A DNA stretch of 64,000 bases. Source: JAFGHJ01 sp964525555 (GTDB lineage Bacteria > Hydrothermota > UBA3072). The stretch covers positions 1 through 64,000 of the forward strand of contig CAZGHN010000003.1 in the NCBI GenBank assembly GCA_964525555.1. The letters are read 5' to 3'. The notes beneath the pieces were generated by a model. The model had not been told where the DNA came from. It ran no database searches and worked only from the letters and a program-made list of their open reading frames with translations. Both the position numbers and the translations under genes were made by a program. Shown one piece after another: positions 59,462-64,000 of the stretch; the first letter of the stretch is position 1, and each line of letters opens with the position of its first letter.

Positions 59462-60025
59462 ATGAATGTAATATTGTTGTTGCACTCACTTCTTGTGTTT
59501 ATGATAATAGGGGCTTTTATAACTGTAGAGATAAAAAATATGCTTTCGGCGGTAATCTCTGTGGGTGCTGTTGGATTCGCACTTTCAATGACCTTCCTTT
59601 TCCTTGGGGCACCTGATATTGCTATCACTCAGGTTATAGTTGAAATTTTGTCATTGATACTTTTGATAAGGGCTACTGTTAATGTAGATAATGTTGCTAT
59701 CGAGGAGAAGGGAGAATCTGTTTTTCATAATAGGACAGCCTTGATTTTTGTAGGTATTATACTTGTTTTTGCGTGGATTGCATTTCATTCGCTTCCCCCG
59801 TTTGGAGAACCTTTAATGAGAGTTTCTAAATTCTATCTGGATAATGGTCTGGCGAAGGTAGGGGCAACAAATTTTGTGACTTCTGTTATTCTAGATTTCA
59901 GAGCTTACGATACTTTTGGTGAGGCAATGGTTCTGTTTGTTTCGATAAGCGGTGCTTTCGCGATCTTACGGAGATGGAAAAGAGAACAAAATAAAGATTT
60001 CTTAAGGATAGATCGGGAGCATTAA
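59462..60025 (+). CDS. MrpA C-terminal / MbhD-MbhE-like subunit
   Basis: 187 aa, about five helices. The first part (HSLLVFMIIGAFITVEIKNMLSAVISVGAVGFALSMTFLFLGAPDIAITQVIVEILSLILLIRA) is the DUF4040/MbhD domain found in the C-terminal part of MrpA. The second part (TNFVTSVILDFRAYDTFGEAMVLFVSISGAFAILRRWKRE) matches MbhE, with the conserved DFRAYDTxGE. ATG 59462 after TAGGGGATG is preferred to an upstream in-frame start that adds 20 residues from the previous gene's frame. Part of the Mrp-type Na+/H+ module. Confidence 0.88.
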   Translation: MNVILLLHSLLVFMIIGAFITVEIKNMLSAVISVGAVGFALSMTFLFLGAPDIAITQVIVEILSLILLIRATVNVDNVAIEEKGESVFHNRTALIFVGIILVFAWIAFHSLPPFGEPLMRVSKFYLDNGLAKVGATNFVTSVILDFRAYDTFGEAMVLFVSISGAFAILRRWKREQNKDFLRIDREH

Positions 60026-60027
60026 TT

Positions 60028-60501
60028 ATGAAGAGAAAAAAACAATCCGGAATGACTTTTATAGTAAAAACGATAACTAATTTGATAGTTGGATTTATGT
60101 TAGTTTTTGGTGCATATGTAGTTCTGTACGGACATATAACGCCGGGTGGTGGTTTTCCTGGTGGGGTAATGATTGCTCTTACCTATATTTTGATAACTCT
60201 TGCTTATGGAAGGAAGGTTGTGGAAAGTATAGTTTCGGGAGTTGCGGGTTCAATTATGGATGATTTAGGCGCAATTGCTATCATAATATTAGGTTTTATC
60301 GGATTATATATAGGAGGAACATTTCTTTATAATTTTTTGCCTAAGGGTAATCCTTTTGATTTGTTTTCAGCCGGTTATATCGTACTGTATAACCTTGCAA
60401 TAATGTTGAAAGTAGGCATGAGTCTTTATATCGTTTTTCTTGCTCTTGCTATACTACAAAGAGTCGTGGTAACCAGGAATGAAAAGGAGGAGGGAAAATA
60501 A
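60028..60501 (+). CDS. mrpB: MrpB/MbhF-like antiporter subunit
   Basis: 157 aa, four helices. LIVGFMLVFGAYVVLYGHITPGGGFPGGVMIALTYILITLAYG carries the GHxTPGGGFxGG signature of MnhB/MrpB, and SAGYIVLYNLAIMLKVGMSLYIVFLAL closes it. Encoded one base before MrpC. The first residues are basic, fitting a cytosolic N-terminus. Confidence 0.93.
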   Translation: MKRKKQSGMTFIVKTITNLIVGFMLVFGAYVVLYGHITPGGGFPGGVMIALTYILITLAYGRKVVESIVSGVAGSIMDDLGAIAIIILGFIGLYIGGTFLYNFLPKGNPFDLFSAGYIVLYNLAIMLKVGMSLYIVFLALAILQRVVVTRNEKEEGK

Positions 60502-60851
60502 TGACTCTATACTTTCTGAATTTTGTGCTTCTGATTATAGGTTTATACGCGCTCGTGGTTAAGAGACATATTGTTAAAAAGATTCTTGGGGTTGCGATAA
60601 TGGAATATGCTGTGAATCTATTTTTAATACTTCTTGGTTTTAAGAAATCCGGAATTGCACCTATTCTTACCGAAGATATGGATTTAAGAACTTTTATTCA
60701 TACAGCGGTAGATCCTCTCCCACAAGCGCTAGTTCTGACGTCTATAGTCATTGGTCTCGGAACTCTTGCTCTTATGGTAGCAATGGCTATCAGACTTTAT
60801 GAGAGATATGGAACTTTTGATATGGATGAAATAAACAGGCTTAGAGGTTGA
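60501..60851 (+). CDS. mrpC: MrpC/NuoK-like subunit
   Basis: 116 aa, three helices as in NuoK: FVLLIIGLYALVVKRHIVKKILGVAIMEYAVNLFLILLGF with the conserved Glu in the second helix, and VDPLPQALVLTSIVIGLGTLALMVAMAIRLYERYG, the MrpC/MnhC signature (DPLPQALVLTAIVI). It forms part of the lateral ion path. Overlaps mrpB by one base. Confidence 0.94.
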   Translation: MTLYFLNFVLLIIGLYALVVKRHIVKKILGVAIMEYAVNLFLILLGFKKSGIAPILTEDMDLRTFIHTAVDPLPQALVLTSIVIGLGTLALMVAMAIRLYERYGTFDMDEINRLRG

Positions 60852-60853
60852 AG

Positions 60854-62338
60854 ATGGGTTCTTTATTACCATTATTTACTGCGATTCCTGTATTTAGTGC
60901 GATTTTGATGCTGATTGTTGGCAAATTTGATAAGAAGAACTTCCCCAGAATTTGGTCGATTCTTACATCTCTTTCTCTACTTTATATATTGTCAGCTGTA
61001 TGGGGAAAGGGAATAATTATTCATGAAATGGGAGGGTGGAGACCGCCTTTTGGTATAGTGCTTGTTAAAGATAATCTTTCGCAGTTTATGCTTTTAATCG
61101 TTAATGTAGTAGCCTTCCTTACAATTATTTATTCATACGTTTATATGAAGAAATACGAAGATTACTTAAGATTTTTCACTCTGTTTTTGTTTATGCTTGC
61201 AGGTATGAATGGAGTTGTACTGACCGGAGATTTGTTTAATCTGTTTGTATTTCTTGAGATTGCCTCTATTGCATCGTATGCACTGGTTGGTTATGGGGTA
61301 GATGCTGAAGAGCTGGAGGCTTCATTTAAATATTTGATATTGGGAGCTCTTGCTTCAACCTTTATTCTGTTTGGTATAGGAATGATTTATTCTCTTACAG
61401 GTTCTGTTAATATGGCCGATGTGGCAAGATTTCTTATAGATAATAATTTAGCTAGCAATAATGCGCTTTTAATGGCGACTGGTTTATTTATAGTCGGTTT
61501 TGGGCTTAAGGCTGGGCTTGTTCCTTTCCATGCCTGGTTGCCTGATGCTCATTCTTCGGCTCCTGCTCCTATTTCCGTAATGCTGTCAGGCGTTTTAATT
61601 AAAGTTCTTGGGATTTATGCTATTATAAGAGTTTTCTATAATGTGATCGGAGTTACATCTGTTATTTCCAATATATTTATAACGATGGGAACTATATCTA
61701 TGCTTGTTGGTGCTTTTATGGGTTTTGGACAGGATGATATGAAAAGAATGTTTGCTTTTTCTTCTGTAAGCCAGATGGGTTATATTGCTGTTGGAATTGG
61801 TATTGGTACTCCTCTAGCTCTTATCGGTGCTTTATTCCATCTCCTTAACCATGCCGGATTTAAGTCTCTACTCTTTCTTTCCTCAGGGGCGATAGAATCT
61901 TCTACAGGAACGAGAAATTTATCTGAACTTGGCGGACTTGGTAAAAAGATGCCGGTTACTTCGGGGGCGTCAGTTGTTGGCTCTCTTTCTATTGCTGGTG
62001 TACCTCCGTTTAATGGGTTCTGGAGTAAGTTGATTATAATCCTTGCTGCTTTTTCAGCCGGATACATCTGGCTTGGAGCAATTCTCGTTTTAACTGCTTT
62101 TTTAACTTTGGCTTATTACTTACGTTTTCAAAAGAATGTAATTTTTGGAGAACCGAGTTCAAGTATGAAAGATGTCAGGGAAGCCCCGTTGTTAATGCTG
62201 TTACCCATACTTGTTTTTGCTGCTTTCTGTCTTATTGCCGGGATTTTTAATGGCTGGATTGTAAGTAATATTGTTATTCCGGCTCAAAGCATAATACTTG
62301 ATCAATTAGGTTATATTTCATCTGTGATGGGTATATAG
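60854..62338 (+). CDS. mrpD: MrpD/MbhH-like antiporter subunit
   Basis: 494 aa, about 14 helices. LTGDLFNLFVFLEIASIASYALVGYG carries the Glu helix; GLFIVGFGLKAGLVPFHAWLPDAHSSAPAPISVMLSGVLIKVLGIYAIIR is the MrpD signature with the key Lys; KRMFAFSSVSQMGYIAVGIGIGTPLALIGALFHLLNHAGFKSLLFLSSGAI and LSIAGVPPFNGFWSKLIII complete the fold. ATG 60854 has AGAGG seven bases upstream and lies two bases after the mrpC stop. Second large ion-translocating subunit of the complex. Confidence 0.94.
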   Translation: MGSLLPLFTAIPVFSAILMLIVGKFDKKNFPRIWSILTSLSLLYILSAVWGKGIIIHEMGGWRPPFGIVLVKDNLSQFMLLIVNVVAFLTIIYSYVYMKKYEDYLRFFTLFLFMLAGMNGVVLTGDLFNLFVFLEIASIASYALVGYGVDAEELEASFKYLILGALASTFILFGIGMIYSLTGSVNMADVARFLIDNNLASNNALLMATGLFIVGFGLKAGLVPFHAWLPDAHSSAPAPISVMLSGVLIKVLGIYAIIRVFYNVIGVTSVISNIFITMGTISMLVGAFMGFGQDDMKRMFAFSSVSQMGYIAVGIGIGTPLALIGALFHLLNHAGFKSLLFLSSGAIESSTGTRNLSELGGLGKKMPVTSGASVVGSLSIAGVPPFNGFWSKLIIILAAFSAGYIWLGAILVLTAFLTLAYYLRFQKNVIFGEPSSSMKDVREAPLLMLLPILVFAAFCLIAGIFNGWIVSNIVIPAQSIILDQLGYISSVMGI

Positions 62339-62347
62339 GGAGATTTT

Positions 62348-62836
62348 ATGAAGAAGAGATTGGCTGAATTTATTATAACTTTTTCGATGTGGATTCTTTT
62401 AACATGGTCTTTGAAATTACAGGATATTATGGTTGGAGCTGTTGTGGCTTTAATTGTAACGATTATTACACGAAAGCTTTTTCCTAGAGATGTTGTTAGA
62501 CTACTACATCCGCGACGTTTTTTCTTTGCCATTCTTTATATGCCTTATTTGGTTTATTATATTCTACTTGCTAATCTGGATGTAGCGTACAGAGTATTGA
62601 ATCCGTATCTTCCGATAAATCCGGGAATTGTTAGGGTGAGAACGAGTCTCACATCAGATTTTGCTAAGACTATTCTTGCTAATTCTATTACGCTAACTCC
62701 TGGAACTCTAACTGTGGAAGTTGATGGTGATGATTTTTACGTTCACTGGATAAATGTTTCGAGTGATAATCCGGAAGTTCAGAGGGAGATAATTTTAGGT
62801 AGATTTGAGAGAATGCTAAGGAGGATATTCGAATAA
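62348..62836 (+). CDS. mrpE: MrpE/MbhA-like subunit
   Basis: 162 aa. Two or three N-terminal helices (AEFIITFSMWILLTWSLKLQDIMVGAVVALIVTIITRKLF, FFFAILYMPYLVYYILLANLDVAYRVLNPYLPINPGIVRV) and a small soluble domain with the family's LTSDFAKTILANSITLTPGTLTVEVDGDDFYVHWINV. A GGGAGATTTT ribosome region precedes it. It overlaps mrpF by one base. Confidence 0.93.
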   Translation: MKKRLAEFIITFSMWILLTWSLKLQDIMVGAVVALIVTIITRKLFPRDVVRLLHPRRFFFAILYMPYLVYYILLANLDVAYRVLNPYLPINPGIVRVRTSLTSDFAKTILANSITLTPGTLTVEVDGDDFYVHWINVSSDNPEVQREIILGRFERMLRRIFE

Positions 62837-63093
62837 TGTTTACATTTTTATTTGCCTCTTTAATTATAGCATCTTTTATGTGTCTGTACAGGGTTATGGT
62901 GGGTCCGACACCGCCTGATCGGATGGTAGCAATAGATATACTTGGAATTATTGTTGTCGGCATGTGTGCTCTTTTCGCAGCGCAAAAAGGCAGAGATTTT
63001 TATCTCTATATAGCTATATCCTGGTCGATACTATCTTTCGTTGGTACTCTTGCACTTGTTAAGTTCCTGGAAGGTAGGGGGTTCGATGAATAA
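62836..63093 (+). CDS. mrpF: MrpF/MbhB-like subunit
   Basis: 85 aa, three helices: FLFASLIIASFMCLYRVMVGPTPPDRMVAIDILGIIVVGMCALFAAQKGRDFYLYIAISWSILSFVGTLALVKFLEGR. The RxxxGPTxPDRxxAxD motif is the MrpF signature. Overlaps mrpG by 8 bp. Confidence 0.94.
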   Translation: MFTFLFASLIIASFMCLYRVMVGPTPPDRMVAIDILGIIVVGMCALFAAQKGRDFYLYIAISWSILSFVGTLALVKFLEGRGFDE

Positions 63094-63418
63094 TAATTTT
63101 GCTATAGCTTTTGTTTTTATAGGGGTAACTTTTGATCTGCTTGGATGTCTGGGTTTAATCAGGCTCCCGGATATTTATAATAGATTGCAAGCTGCTACAA
63201 AATCCGTTACACTTGGTACCTGTGCCATACTATTTGGTGTCTTTCTTGAGTTTGGTTTTTCTTCCGGTGGTATTAAGGCATTGATTTGTATAATGTTTGT
63301 GATGTTTACTTCTCCTACGGCGGCTCATGCGCTGGCAAGAGGTTCTCATATAAGAGGATTTAAATTATGGGAAGGAAGTAAAGTAGATAAATTAAAAGAA
63401 GACAGGGAGAAGAAATAA
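63086..63418 (+). CDS. mrpG: MrpG/MbhC-like subunit
   Basis: 110 aa, three helices. IAFVFIGVTFDLLGCLGLIRLPDIYNRLQAATKSVTLGTCAILFGVFLEFG and FVMFTSPTAAHALARGSHIRG match MrpG/MnhG (GLIRLPDxYxRLHAATKSxTLG, TxPxxAHxLxRAA). The ATG at 63086, inside the end of mrpF, gives the normal length; an upstream in-frame start would add 15 unmatched residues. Confidence 0.93.
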   Translation: MNNNFAIAFVFIGVTFDLLGCLGLIRLPDIYNRLQAATKSVTLGTCAILFGVFLEFGFSSGGIKALICIMFVMFTSPTAAHALARGSHIRGFKLWEGSKVDKLKEDREKK

Positions 63419-63420
63419 TA

Positions 63421-64000
63421 ATGAAAAAACCTAAGATAAGAGAACTAGGTGAGGCGATAAAGGCTGTAGTTAAAGGACCGTATACAACAAAATTTCCTTT
63501 TGAAGCGCCTGATATTATTCCTGAATTCCGCGGGTTCCCTGAGTATCAGGATGCTGATTGCGTAAGATGTGGGGCGTGTGCAGAAGTTTGTCCTGCGCGT
63601 GCTATTGAAGTGGAAGAGTACGAAAAAGACGGAAAAAAATTCAGGAAAGTTCGTTTTCTTTATGATGTTTGTCTCCTCTGCGGTCAGTGCGGAGCTCTTT
63701 GTACAACCGGTAAAGGTATAGTATATACTAATAATTACGCTAAGAATACCCTGGATAGAAGCGAGGTGATTCAGGAGGTAGAGGATGAATTGGTTGAATG
63801 CGAGAAGTGCGGAGAGATTATATCTACAAAACTCCATCTTGACTGGATTGCCGACAGACTCGGAGAAAAGGCATATGCTAACCCAACTATTATTCTGGCG
63901 AAACAGGTTAAAATGAAAATTTCAGATGAAGAAGGAAGAGCTAAGGACTCTTGCGAATTTACCAGAGAGGATTGGTATAAAGTTCTTTGTCCGGATTGTA
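63421..64000 (+). CDS. NuoI/MbhN-like ferredoxin subunit, cut by the window edge
   Basis: At least 193 codons, 3' end missing. VKGPYTTKFPFEAPDIIPEFRGFPEY precedes two [4Fe-4S] clusters: CVRCGACAEVCPARAIEVEEYEKDGKKFRKVRFLYDVCLLCGQCGALCTTGKGI, the NuoI arrangement that feeds the small subunit. The second cluster has TTGKGI where Pro is usual. Beyond residue 115 comes an extra segment with CEKCGEII and later CEFTREDWYKVLCPDC, which resembles a zinc-ribbon pair and is longer than plain NuoI. It begins three bases after mrpG and belongs to the same operon. Confidence 0.9.
   Translation, partial: MKKPKIRELGEAIKAVVKGPYTTKFPFEAPDIIPEFRGFPEYQDADCVRCGACAEVCPARAIEVEEYEKDGKKFRKVRFLYDVCLLCGQCGALCTTGKGIVYTNNYAKNTLDRSEVIQEVEDELVECEKCGEIISTKLHLDWIADRLGEKAYANPTIILAKQVKMKISDEEGRAKDSCEFTREDWYKVLCPDC

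Overview
The window looks like part of an AT-rich chromosome from an uncultured, anaerobic, Gram-negative (diderm) bacterium. Diderm markers are a complete Pal-YbgF-TolQ-TolR-TonB/TolA-TolB block, lipoprotein signals and an outer-membrane beta-barrel. A V/A-type ATPase replaces an F-type one, and a group 4 [NiFe] hydrogenase is joined to Mrp-type antiporter subunits. This mix is typical of candidate phyla near the FCB/WOR-3 area, but the sequence alone does not fix the phylum.

Layout. 1-16.3 kb is almost all minus strand: a cut-off protein kinase/AAA protein, a frameshifted sugar isomerase, an envelope or exopolysaccharide group (radical SAM, flippase, FemAB-like transferase), panB with a LysM protein and a DUF1844 protein behind tRNA-Val, then glycosyltransferase, HD-GYP and HEAT-repeat proteins, a PLD nuclease and gcvPB. 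16.9-20.9 kb (plus) carries PBP1A, an OmpA-like protein and serA. 21.2-32.4 kb is a large stressosome-type signalling island: four PAS-STAS (RsbR-like) proteins, RsbS, RsbT, an RsbT/RsbX fusion, then a second STAS protein coupled to a hybrid histidine kinase with an RsbT-like N-terminus and two further receiver proteins. No sigma factor, RsbU/V/W or DNA-binding output is present. 32.6-41.1 kb is the V-type ATPase operon, running on into UspA, PtsN-like EIIA, endonuclease Q and a HIT protein. 43.8-47.9 kb is the Tol-Pal operon, facing an outer-membrane protein across a strong terminator. 50.5-64 kb is one operon with NAD(P)H/FAD modules, FeS proteins, the hydrogenase core and Mrp subunits A-G; it leaves the window in a ferredoxin-type subunit.

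How it fits together. The hydrogenase-Mrp complex probably couples electron flow between NAD(P)H or ferredoxin and H2 to H+/Na+ translocation, and the V-type ATPase shares that gradient. The stressosome island would integrate small-molecule or redox signals through the PAS domains and appears to hand them to a phosphorelay.

Three genome-level patterns stand out. (1) Several genes have a -35/-10 promoter whose -10 box ends only 6-9 nt before the start codon with no ribosome binding site, so they look leaderless; the tRNA-Val promoter is placed the same way. (2) A tandem duplication that created a second PAS-STAS gene left behind a 29-codon copy of the serA 3' end. (3) Intergenic gaps are filled with short modular AT-rich repeat phrases and imperfect palindromes.
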